A stretch of DNA of 15,067 nt. Source: Cyanobacteria bacterium UBA2855 (GTDB taxonomy: Bacteria > Cyanobacteriota > Vampirovibrionia > Gastranaerophilales > Gastranaerophilaceae). Below the pieces are notes generated by a model, which saw nothing but the letters and a program-made list of their open reading frames with translations, was not told the origin of the DNA and did no database searches. Every line of letters begins with the position of its first letter. The stretch's first letter is position 1. The position numbers and the translations under genes are program-made. The stretch lies in the NCBI GenBank assembly GCA_002350725.1, contig DEFJ01000032.1, forward strand, positions 1-15,067. The letters run 5' to 3'. Below are positions 5,185-12,276 of the stretch, in pieces.

Positions 5185-7253
5185 TTTTCGATGATTTCTT
5201 TTTCAACGTTAGCCGGAACTTGCTCGTATTTTTGGAATTCCATAGAGAATGTTCCACGTCCTTGTGTATTTGAACGCAAGTCAGTAGCGTAACCGAACAT
5301 GTTAGCCAACGGAACAACCGCTCTAACAATTACGTTACCTGTATTTCCTTGAGGTTCTTGACCTTCAACACGTCCGCGACGTCTTGAAATATCACCGATA
5401 ATTGTACCTGTAAATTCATCAGGGATTTCGATTTCAACCTTCATCATAGGTTCTAAGATACAAGGAGAAGCTTTCTTACAACCTTCCTTGATAGCCATTG
5501 AACCGGCAATCTTAAATGCCATTTCTGAAGAGTCGACTTCGTGGTAAGAACCATCATAAAGTTCAACCTTAACGTCTATCATTGGGAATCCTGCTAAGAT
5601 ACCGCCTTCAAGAGCTTCTTCCATACCTTTTCTTGCAGGTTCAATATATTCTTTCGGAATAGCACCACCGACGATTTTGTTTTCAAATACAAATCCTGCA
5701 TTTTCTTCTGCCGGTGAAATTCTGACTTTACAATGTCCGTATTGACCTTTACCACCTGATTGACGGATGAATTTAGAATCTTGATCAGCGTTACCACGGA
5801 TTGTTTCACGATAAGCAACTTGAGGTTTACCGATGTTAGCTTCAACTTTGAACTCTCTTAACATACGGTCAACGATAATATCAAGGTGAAGTTCACCCAT
5901 ACCGGAGATGATTGTCTGACCTGTTTCTGTATCAGATTTAACTCTGAATGAAGGGTCTTCTTCAGCAAGTTTTTGAAGAGCAATACCCATCTTATCTTGG
6001 TCTGCTTTTGTTTTAGGTTCAATAGCAACAGAAATAACCGGTTCAGGGAAAGTCATTTTTTCTAAGATGATAGGATCTTTTTCATCACACAACGTATCAC
6101 CTGTTGTAGTGTCTTTCAAACCTACTGCAGCACAAATATCACCTGCGTATACTTCGTTTTCTTCTAATCTTTGATCAGCATACATACGAACCAAACGTGC
6201 AATACGTTCTTTCTTTCCGTTTGTTGCATTCAAAACGTAAGAACCTGAAGTAATCTTACCTGAATATACACGTAAGAATGTTAAACGACCTACAAACGGG
6301 TCTGTCATAACTTTGAATGCCAAAGCTGAGAACGGTTCATCATCAGAAGAATGTCTTTCAACTTTTGTTCCGTCTTCCAATTCACCTTCGATGGCTTTAA
6401 CGTCAACAGGTGATGGCATATAATCAACAACGTTGTTCAATAGCAACTGAACACCTTTGTTCTTAAATGCTGTACCGCAAGTAACAGGAACGATTTTGTT
6501 GTTACATACAGCTTTTCTCAAACCTGCTTTTAATTCTTCAACAGTGATAGAATCAGGATCTTCAAAATATTTTTCCATTAAAGCATCGTCTTCGCCGGCG
6601 ATAGCTTCAACCATTTCATCTCTCATTTGTTTAGCTTTATCTGCTAATTCTGCAGGAATATCTTCTTCCTTAATTTCCGTACCTAAGTCGTTAGTATAAA
6701 TTTCAGCTTTCATTGTCATTAAGTCAACAAGACCTGTGAATTTATCTTCAGCGCCGATAGGTAATTGAATAGGAACAGCGTTTCCGCCTAATCTTGTTTT
6801 AATTTGTTCAACAACACGGAAGAAGTCTGCACCGGTTCTGTCCATTTTGTTTACAAATACCATACGAGGAACTTCATATCTGTTAGCTTGTCTCCAAACT
6901 GTTTCAGATTGTGATTGAACGCCGCCTACTGCACAAAATACAGCAACAACACCGTCTAATACACGAAGTGAACGTTCTACTTCGATTGTGAAGTCAACGT
7001 GACCCGGGGTATCAATAATATTGATTTGGTGTCCTTTCCATTCAGCTGTAACTGCCGCTGATTGAATAGTGATACCTCTTTCTCTTTCTTGTTCCATAAA
7101 GTCGGTTACTGCAGCACCATCGTGAACTTCACCGAGTTTATGAGTTTTACCTGTATAAAACAGGATACGTTCAGTTGTAGTGGTTTTGCCGGCATCAATG
7201 TGAGCAGCAATACCAATATTTCTGATTTTCTCTAATGGAGTTTTTCTTGCCAT
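5163..7253 (-). CDS. fusA: Elongation factor G
   Basis: EF-G is the GTPase that drives translocation of tRNA and mRNA through the ribosome and, with RRF, ribosome recycling. The 696 residues show all G motifs: AHIDAGKTTTT at 17-27 (G1), RGIT at 59-62 (switch I), DTPGH at 81-85 (G3) and NKMD at 135-138 (G4). Domains II to V follow, including the YRETIRG and GGKGQYGHC segments of domain IV. The ATG has an AAGGA site eight bases upstream. It stands alone instead of in the usual rpsL-rpsG-fusA-tuf operon. The final residues KAGASKG are encoded by DNA that is repeated at 4963-4979, so the extreme C-terminus may have been remade by the repeat. The frame remains open for about 94 codons beyond the TAA. 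The identity is secure. Confidence 0.97.
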   Translation of the reverse strand: MARKTPLEKIRNIGIAAHIDAGKTTTTERILFYTGKTHKLGEVHDGAAVTDFMEQERERGITIQSAAVTAEWKGHQINIIDTPGHVDFTIEVERSLRVLDGVVAVFCAVGGVQSQSETVWRQANRYEVPRMVFVNKMDRTGADFFRVVEQIKTRLGGNAVPIQLPIGAEDKFTGLVDLMTMKAEIYTNDLGTEIKEEDIPAELADKAKQMRDEMVEAIAGEDDALMEKYFEDPDSITVEELKAGLRKAVCNNKIVPVTCGTAFKNKGVQLLLNNVVDYMPSPVDVKAIEGELEDGTKVERHSSDDEPFSALAFKVMTDPFVGRLTFLRVYSGKITSGSYVLNATNGKKERIARLVRMYADQRLEENEVYAGDICAAVGLKDTTTGDTLCDEKDPIILEKMTFPEPVISVAIEPKTKADQDKMGIALQKLAEEDPSFRVKSDTETGQTIISGMGELHLDIIVDRMLREFKVEANIGKPQVAYRETIRGNADQDSKFIRQSGGKGQYGHCKVRISPAEENAGFVFENKIVGGAIPKEYIEPARKGMEEALEGGILAGFPMIDVKVELYDGSYHEVDSSEMAFKIAGSMAIKEGCKKASPCILEPMMKVEIEIPDEFTGTIIGDISRRRGRVEGQEPQGNTGNVIVRAVVPLANMFGYATDLRSNTQGRGTFSMEFQKYEQVPANVEKEIIEKAGASKG

Positions 7254-7311
7254 TTTCTTTTTCCTTTTTTATATTGTGTACTCTCGCTATTTATAACAAT
7301 TAGCCATATTA

Positions 7312-7341
7312 GAATTATCCCATGAACATGGAATTTTTCAA
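7312..7341 (-). promoter_or_regulatory. Possible fusA promoter with a palindrome in its spacer
   Basis: On the minus strand TTGAAA (7341-7336) and TAATTC (7317-7312) are 18 bases apart. The spacer is almost entirely an inverted repeat, ATCCCATG-AA-CATGGAAT (7317-7334), with one wobble mismatch. That could be an operator. The -10 match is only moderate. Confidence 0.35.
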
Positions 7342-7470
7342 GTTTGTATAAAGATTGATGAAGTTTTTAATTCCTCTCAACTCATTTTTCTTAATTTTTG
7401 TAAAATTAATATTTGCTTTATAACAAAATTTTTTATTTTTGTTTTTTGTACTGTGCAGGAGAAAAGTCAC

Positions 7471-9093
7471 GTGATAATACAAAAAATAAATTTAATTTCG
7501 GATAATGTATATATTCCGAATTTTCAAAATAACAAATTGCATAAAAATCAAAAAAATTTTAATCAATGTAATGAAATTTTGCTCAACCCTAAGAATTACG
7601 TAGTTCCGTTTATGGGACGCAGAATATCGTCTATGCCTTTCGATTTGGAACAAAATAACATTTCAGAATGTTGTCCTGTAAAAGAAAAAGGTCATAGTAC
7701 GGAAACTCTTTCGGGAGTTATATCTACAGCATTAGGTTATATACAGCCTGACAGACCGATTATTCTCGGCAGCTCCAACAGGAGAGAGGCGGTAAATTTT
7801 ATAAAAGAAGTTTTTGCAAGTGATTTGTTTGCCGGCGATGAAGATTTAAGACAAATTATCTTTGTCGAAGATGACAGAATTATAGATAATCCTGTAATGT
7901 TTTTTACTGATAGGGATACTGGAGTTATAAGCATTATTGGTGATGCTGTAGTTGAGGATAGAGAAACTAAACAACGAATTTATCTATATAAGAATGAAAA
8001 AAATGAAATAATTCCGGAAAACGATAGCATTTTTTTCCCGAATACTGATTTACAACCTATATCACTGGCTGAATATCCGGATAAATCCGATTTGAAAAAT
8101 ATTAAATGCTTTGACATAGAAGAAGTCCTTGAGGATGGTTTTGAAAAAACAGGAAATATTATTCCTGATAAGTATACTCCGGCGCCTCATCCTGAGTATG
8201 TATATACCCCGGGGGAATACCCTATGTTTAAAGATATAGGCGGTAATAAAGAGGCGATTCAGCGCGTTATAGAAGATATTTATGCTCCTATGGCATTTCC
8301 TGAAATATTCGGGCATCAAATGAATAAAGGTACAATTTTAGATGGTCCTCCGGGGACAGGTAAGTCAATGTTAGGTATTGCATTATGCAATGAATTATCA
8401 AAGCGTATGGGCAAAAAAGTCTACTTAGAAAGTGTTAGCGGTGCCGCTATGCAAAATTCTGCTGTTGGCGGAAGTGAGCTTGCTTGGAGAGAATTGTTCG
8501 AGAAAGCAATTAAAAACCAACCGGCATTGATTCTTATTGATGAAATTGATGCTTGTTTACCAAAAAGAGATTCGTCGAGCAATGCTCGTTATGATAATTC
8601 CGTTGTTAATCAGCTGTTGACTTTGATGAGTGATTTGGAAAAAAGTGATAATTGTGTTCGCGTTATTGGGATGACTAACAGGTCTGATGCTATCGATCCT
8701 GCAATGCTAAGAGGCGGCAGGTTCGGAAATCTTATTTTTGTCCCGGCACCTAATCTGGAAGAATTAAGAGAAATATATGATAAAGTTTCTCAAAAATACA
8801 ATATTTCTCCGGACTTTGATGTTGACAAGTTTTTACAAAAAGTTGAACGTATTAAAGGTACCGGTTCAACTTTGGCATTGACTTTAGAAAATGCAGGGAA
8901 ATTTGCAAGACGTAAAAGCAATATCTATACAGACTTGCTTGATGGTAATAGAGATAGAGCTGATATTAAAAAAGATGCTGATAATGTCGTGATTACGGAC
9001 GCAGAAATCTATAAGGCGCTTTCTGATGAAGAAGAAAAAATCAAAAAGACCCGAAATTCTGACAGAATCGTTATTAAAGGCTTTAGGCAATAG
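7471..9093 (+). CDS. Cdc48-type AAA+ ATPase with an unrecognised N-terminal half
   Basis: The 540-aa protein has one AAA module at about residues 240-430. FKDIGG opens it, Walker A GPPGTGK is at 292-298, Walker B LILIDEID at 353-360, and the second region of homology NRSDAIDPAMLRGGRF at 403-418, with Arg414 and Arg417 as candidate arginine fingers. This resembles Cdc48/p97 and proteasomal ATPases, which remodel or unfold proteins. The first 230 residues match nothing I know, so the substrate is unknown. The C-terminus is Lys-rich. The preferred start is GTG at 7471, because AGGAG at 7457-7461 is nine bases upstream. A GTG at 7453 would overlap that site and add six residues. It converges on the minus-strand gene at 9097 with only three bases between them and no terminator. 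It has no protease, pilin or ubiquitin-like partner nearby. Confidence 0.85.
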   Translation: MIIQKINLISDNVYIPNFQNNKLHKNQKNFNQCNEILLNPKNYVVPFMGRRISSMPFDLEQNNISECCPVKEKGHSTETLSGVISTALGYIQPDRPIILGSSNRREAVNFIKEVFASDLFAGDEDLRQIIFVEDDRIIDNPVMFFTDRDTGVISIIGDAVVEDRETKQRIYLYKNEKNEIIPENDSIFFPNTDLQPISLAEYPDKSDLKNIKCFDIEEVLEDGFEKTGNIIPDKYTPAPHPEYVYTPGEYPMFKDIGGNKEAIQRVIEDIYAPMAFPEIFGHQMNKGTILDGPPGTGKSMLGIALCNELSKRMGKKVYLESVSGAAMQNSAVGGSELAWRELFEKAIKNQPALILIDEIDACLPKRDSSSNARYDNSVVNQLLTLMSDLEKSDNCVRVIGMTNRSDAIDPAMLRGGRFGNLIFVPAPNLEELREIYDKVSQKYNISPDFDVDKFLQKVERIKGTGSTLALTLENAGKFARRKSNIYTDLLDGNRDRADIKKDADNVVITDAEIYKALSDEEEKIKKTRNSDRIVIKGFRQ

Positions 9094-9096
9094 ATT

Positions 9097-9447
9097 TTAT
9101 CTGTCCCTATAACTGTTAACAAGTTTTGCAAAACCGTCAAACAGAATAGCGTTACCTATTGCTCCGCCGACGGCAAGTATTGCAAATAATCTCTTGTCGC
9201 TGATTTTGCCGATGTATTCTGCCCATTTTTCTTTTTTCAGGATGTCTTTGGCAAATGTCATAAAAGTTTCACGATTTTCTTTTGTGAAAGCTTTTGCACA
9301 TTGTTTTGCAGTTTTTTCAAAAGTGTCGGCACGATTTTCTTTAACAAGAGCTCTTGCTGCAATGCAACCGCCTGTTGTAATAGCACCTAAAGGTAAAGCT
9401 GTTGTGATAAATCTGTTGCTGGAGTTGTCTACATTTCCGTAACTCAT
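9097..9447 (-). CDS. Small predicted membrane protein, unknown function
   Basis: The 116-aa protein matches no family I recognise. It has two hydrophobic stretches, about residues 13-35 (ITTALPLGAITTGGCIAARA, Gly/Ala-rich) and about 86-110 (LFAILAVGGAIGNAILFDGF). They flank a basic helical middle with repeated Lys/Glu heptads (KENRADTFEKTAKQCAKAF and KENRETFMTFAKDIL, two related segments sharing KENR). A hairpin-like topology with both ends on the same side is plausible. The ATG has a weak GGTGG site about nine bases upstream. It lies downstream of, and on the same strand as, the gene at 9545, separated by 97 bases that hold an inverted repeat and a weak promoter. Composition and length suggest a lineage-specific protein. 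Confidence 0.6.
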   Translation of the reverse strand: MSYGNVDNSSNRFITTALPLGAITTGGCIAARALVKENRADTFEKTAKQCAKAFTKENRETFMTFAKDILKKEKWAEYIGKISDKRLFAILAVGGAIGNAILFDGFAKLVNSYRDR

Positions 9448-9513
9448 AATAAATAACCACCATTATTACTAACCTATTTATATAAAGGTTTTTTCATAAC
9501 GGTAATTGCCATC

Positions 9514-9533
9514 ATGTTAACAAATGTAAACAT
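9514..9533. promoter_or_regulatory. Inverted repeat upstream of the 116-aa gene
   Basis: ATGTTAACA and TGTAAACAT are inverted with a two-base centre, 8 of 9 positions matching. It lies about 70 bp upstream of the ATG at 9447, between two minus-strand genes. A minus-strand TATAAA lies near 9480 without a good -35 box. An operator role is possible; AT-rich chance is the alternative. Confidence 0.3.
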
Positions 9534-9544
9534 TAAGTGTAAAA

Positions 9545-9910
9545 CTAACTCAAAAAGTCTTCTTTAAATGCATTAGTAAGTACGGCAGCTTTTTCATAAG
9601 CATCCTCAGTGCCGTTTTCTTGCAGGCGTGCGTATGCTATATCAAAGAAGTCTGCAGCTTTTTGAATTGCTTTTGGATTGTCAAGCATAGCTTTCATATC
9701 CGCCTCCACATTCTTTGCGACGGAAGCTTTGTCCGTCATTTGTACTTGAGAACGTCCGATTACAGCTTCCGGTGAAAGAGATAGGTTTTCTGTTACGGGT
9801 GCTTTTGGTTCACCCTCTTGTTCCGTTATTCCCGCAGATAGCGGAATTTCTTTTTTGATTTCAACTTTCGGGAAATTCAAATTGTTCTGATTACCGTTAA
9901 TTTCTCTCAT
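9545..9910 (-). CDS. Small soluble protein of unknown function
   Basis: This 121-aa protein has no recognised family. The first 55 residues are rich in Asn, Pro, Glu and Lys and look disordered (MREINGNQNNLNFPK). The segment SLSPEAVIGRSQVQM follows, and then a helical C-terminal half with a possible pair or trio of helices (about 62-121, AIQKAADFFDIAYARLQENG). There is no signal peptide or membrane span. The start is well supported by AAAGAGG seven bases before the ATG. My impression is that similar N-termini and a GRSQV-type motif recur in Gastranaerophilales proteins, but I cannot confirm that here. It has its own long upstream region containing a hairpin and no partner gene that reveals its role. 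Confidence 0.6.
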   Translation of the reverse strand: MREINGNQNNLNFPKVEIKKEIPLSAGITEQEGEPKAPVTENLSLSPEAVIGRSQVQMTDKASVAKNVEADMKAMLDNPKAIQKAADFFDIAYARLQENGTEDAYEKAAVLTNAFKEDFLS

Positions 9911-9931
9911 AGTTGTACCTCTTTCTGCTGA

Positions 9932-9952
9932 GACCTTTTACTCCCAAAGGTC
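9932..9952 (-). promoter_or_regulatory. Leader hairpin of the 121-aa gene
   Basis: GACCTTT (9932-9938) pairs with AAAGGTC (9946-9952) around a seven-base loop, just upstream of the gene's ribosome site at about 9918-9924. It may stabilise the mRNA leader or be an operator. No T-run follows on the minus strand, so it is not an intrinsic terminator. Confidence 0.3.
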
Positions 9953-10042
9953 ATCGTTTTATTCTCTTATTTGTATTCAGTTATAAAACACCAAGATTAT
10001 ATTTTTTGCTAATTTGTAAAAAAAAAATTACAAAAGTTAATA

Positions 10043-10070
10043 TTGAAATTTCCTATTACAAATTTATGTT
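10043..10070 (+). promoter_or_regulatory. Possible promoter of the kinase-like/ABC operon
   Basis: TTGAAA (10043-10048) and TATGTT (10065-10070) are 16 bases apart, 5/6 and 4/6 matches to consensus, about 30 bases before the first start codon. The area is so AT-rich that other hexamer pairs are possible. Confidence 0.35.
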
Positions 10071-10100
10071 ATCATTTATTATATATCATAATAGGAAGTA

Positions 10101-11243
10101 ATGCAAGATATGAATTTATTTAACTTATTTAACGGACTTAATATGAAGGAGGTGCTTCTATACTTACCGGATGCGGTATTTGTTGTAGAAGAAGACTCAG
10201 GAAAAATCGTTTGGGCAAACCATAGAGCATACAGGTTATTTGAAATAGAAAAAGAAGAGCTGGAAACTCTTGTTTTTGACGATTTAGTTGATCAGGGTAT
10301 GAATTTAGCGTATCAATCATCAGTTAAGGATATATCTGTTATCGGTGGTGCTACGGTTAATGAAAAAGAGTTTTTTGTAGAGTTAAGTGCTAATCTTTTA
10401 GATACACAATATTTTATTACTATTCGTGACGTTACCGAGATGACACATGTCTTAACTCAAGCCGAAAAAACAGGAAGATTGAATAAAGATAAAAACTTAA
10501 TGCTTACAAAATTATCAAGTGAATTTAAATCTCCGGTTCAATCGATATTAGGCTTTTCTCAAGCTCTTAATGATGGCTTGGGCGGTGAAATAAATGACAA
10601 ACAAAGAAAATACGTAAGAATTATAAACAAAAACGCTACAGAATTATTGTATTTTATGGAAAAATTCTTTGAGTTTGCTCAGGTTGAATCTCAGCTTTAT
10701 CAAAAAAATATGCAAATGTTTGATGTTACCGAGCTTATTCAAAATGTGATAAGAGAAAACGAAGTTACTATCGCAACTAAAAAATTAAATGTAAGCACTA
10801 ATTACGATAATATTTCAAGTAAAATGATATATAGTGATGAGAATGCATTAAAGGTTATTTTACAGAATATTATTGAAATTTCGATAAGACTTACTGAAAT
10901 AGGTAATATCTCAATAGAATTATTTAATCCTCCTGTAGAGGGTGTAATTGAAATGGGTATTACCCCAATAAAAGGTGCTACGGAAAATTCTTATTTAATG
11001 ATAAGAATAAGCGACAATGGTATAGGTCTTCAGGAAACGGATGTTGACGGTATTTTTGAACCTTACACTCAGCTAGATAAGACAAATAAGAAAAATCTTG
11101 TTCGCTCAATATCTTTAGGCAGTGCAAAAGAGCTTGTCAGAGCCTTGAATGGTGCAATATGGCTTGAAACTGAGGTTATGAAAGGCACAATATTCAGCGT
11201 TGTTATACCGGTAGAAAACGGAGCTGTTCCACAAGATGAGTAA
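10101..11243 (+). CDS. PAS-containing histidine-kinase-like protein, probable pseudokinase
   Basis: The 380 residues have a PAS-like sensor domain (about 15-115), a dimerisation helix region (about 130-200) and an HATPase-like domain (about 205-372). It has no membrane segment, so it is cytoplasmic. The H-box reads SSEFKSPVQSILGFSQAL where sensor kinases have SHELRTP, so Ser140 stands where the phospho-accepting His should be. In the N-box, NIIEIS replaces NLLSNA, putting Ile260 at a conserved Mg-binding Asn. The G1 box DNGIG (305-309) and F box FEPYTQ remain, and the G2 glycines are reduced to SISLGSAKEL. No response regulator is nearby. It overlaps the ABC ATPase gene by eight bases, so the pair is probably coupled. 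The start is 10101, or 10110, which is better spaced from AGGAAG at 10093-10098. Confidence 0.8.
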   Translation: MQDMNLFNLFNGLNMKEVLLYLPDAVFVVEEDSGKIVWANHRAYRLFEIEKEELETLVFDDLVDQGMNLAYQSSVKDISVIGGATVNEKEFFVELSANLLDTQYFITIRDVTEMTHVLTQAEKTGRLNKDKNLMLTKLSSEFKSPVQSILGFSQALNDGLGGEINDKQRKYVRIINKNATELLYFMEKFFEFAQVESQLYQKNMQMFDVTELIQNVIRENEVTIATKKLNVSTNYDNISSKMIYSDENALKVILQNIIEISIRLTEIGNISIELFNPPVEGVIEMGITPIKGATENSYLMIRISDNGIGLQETDVDGIFEPYTQLDKTNKKNLVRSISLGSAKELVRALNGAIWLETEVMKGTIFSVVIPVENGAVPQDE

Positions 11244-12234
11244 TGTTGTATTAAAAAACGTCAAGAAAATATATGATAAAAAAGTTGTTATTGATGGCGT
11301 TGATTTAGAGATTAAGGACAAGGAATTTATTGTTCTTGTCGGTGCATCGGGCTGTGGAAAATCTACTATTCTGAGAATGATTGCCGGATTAGAAGAGATT
11401 TCCGGCGGTGAAATTCTAATTGGTGATAAAAAAGTAAATAATATTCATCCAAAAGACAGAGATATTGCATTTGTTTTTCAAAGCTACGCTCTTTATCCTC
11501 ATATGACTGTGAGAGAAAATATAGCTTTTGGTTTGAAAATGAGAAAAGTCGATAAAGCAACGATTGATAAAAAAGTTAAAGAGGCTGCAGAAATTTTGGA
11601 TTTGACCGAATATTTGGACAGACGTCCGAAACAGCTATCTGGCGGACAAAGACAGCGTGTTGCGTTAGGTAGAGCAATCGTAAGAAATCCAAAGGTATTC
11701 TTAATGGATGAACCTTTGTCAAATCTTGATGCCAAATTGAGAGTTCAAATGCGTTCCGAAATAAAAAAATTGCATGAAAAATTACAAACAACATTTATTT
11801 ACGTTACGCATGACCAAACAGAAGCTCTTACAATGGGGGACAGAATCGTCGTTTTGGACAAAGGTCACATTCAACAAGTTGATACACCGGAAGAAATCTA
11901 TAATAATCCTCAAAATACTTTTGTTGCAGGGTTTGTTGGTTCTCCACAAATGAATTTTATAGACGGTGAGCTTTTAGATGATAAATATAAGGGCTTAACA
12001 GTCGGGATTAGACCTGAAAAAATGATTACCGGAGGAGAAATAAAAAAATCTTATAGTGTTGATATGAAAGAGTTATTGGGAGCTGAAAAAATTGTTTACT
12101 TTAATATAGGAACGAGTAAGTGCTCGGCAAAATTATCTGCTGATGCTTGTATTACTGATAGTATAGAAATTTCTGTAAATCCTGAAGATATATACTTATT
12201 TGATAAAAACTCAGGTAAACGTATTTATATGTAA
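11236..12234 (+). CDS. ABC transporter ATPase, MalK/UgpC/MsmX type
   Basis: This protein hydrolyses ATP to power import, most likely of sugars or related carbohydrates, in the carbohydrate-uptake (CUT1) group. Its 332 residues carry Walker A GASGCGKST at 36-44, Q-loop FQSYALYPHMT from 81 (Gln82), signature LSGGQRQRVALGRA at 134-147, Walker B VFLMDEP at 154-160 followed by the D-loop, H-loop His192 in THDQTEAL, and a C-terminal TOBE-like domain (about 235-332). That end is somewhat shorter than the 360-370 residues of many relatives. No permease or binding-protein gene lies beside it, so it may be a shared energiser as MsmX is in Bacillus. It overlaps the kinase-like gene by eight bases. Sugar specificity cannot be read from the sequence. 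Confidence 0.93.
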   Translation: MSNVVLKNVKKIYDKKVVIDGVDLEIKDKEFIVLVGASGCGKSTILRMIAGLEEISGGEILIGDKKVNNIHPKDRDIAFVFQSYALYPHMTVRENIAFGLKMRKVDKATIDKKVKEAAEILDLTEYLDRRPKQLSGGQRQRVALGRAIVRNPKVFLMDEPLSNLDAKLRVQMRSEIKKLHEKLQTTFIYVTHDQTEALTMGDRIVVLDKGHIQQVDTPEEIYNNPQNTFVAGFVGSPQMNFIDGELLDDKYKGLTVGIRPEKMITGGEIKKSYSVDMKELLGAEKIVYFNIGTSKCSAKLSADACITDSIEISVNPEDIYLFDKNSGKRIYM

Positions 12235-12240
12235 CTTTGC

Positions 12241-12269
12241 TTGCAAGAAATTCAACTTTTTTATATAAT
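12241..12269 (+). promoter_or_regulatory. Promoter of the secreted-protein operon (predicted leaderless)
   Basis: TTGCAA (12241-12246) and perfect TATAAT (12264-12269) are separated by 17 bases. Transcription should begin at about 12276-12277, exactly at the ATG at 12277. No ribosome-binding site precedes that ATG. The -35 box begins only six bases after the upstream ABC gene ends. Confidence 0.6.
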
Positions 12270-12276
12270 AATAACC

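Noticed and set aside
7422..7443. AT-only hairpin upstream of the AAA+ gene
   Set aside because: AACAAAA/TTTTGTT pairing is expected by chance in such AT-rich DNA and is too weak to call.
9913..10101. 62-aa plus-strand ORF upstream of the kinase-like gene
   Set aside because: It covers the upstream regions of two divergent genes, has biased AT-driven composition and no ribosome site.
12241..12276. TTG start for the secreted protein, adding 12 residues
   Set aside because: It would precede a complete signal peptide starting MKR, and the TTG is part of the predicted -35 box.
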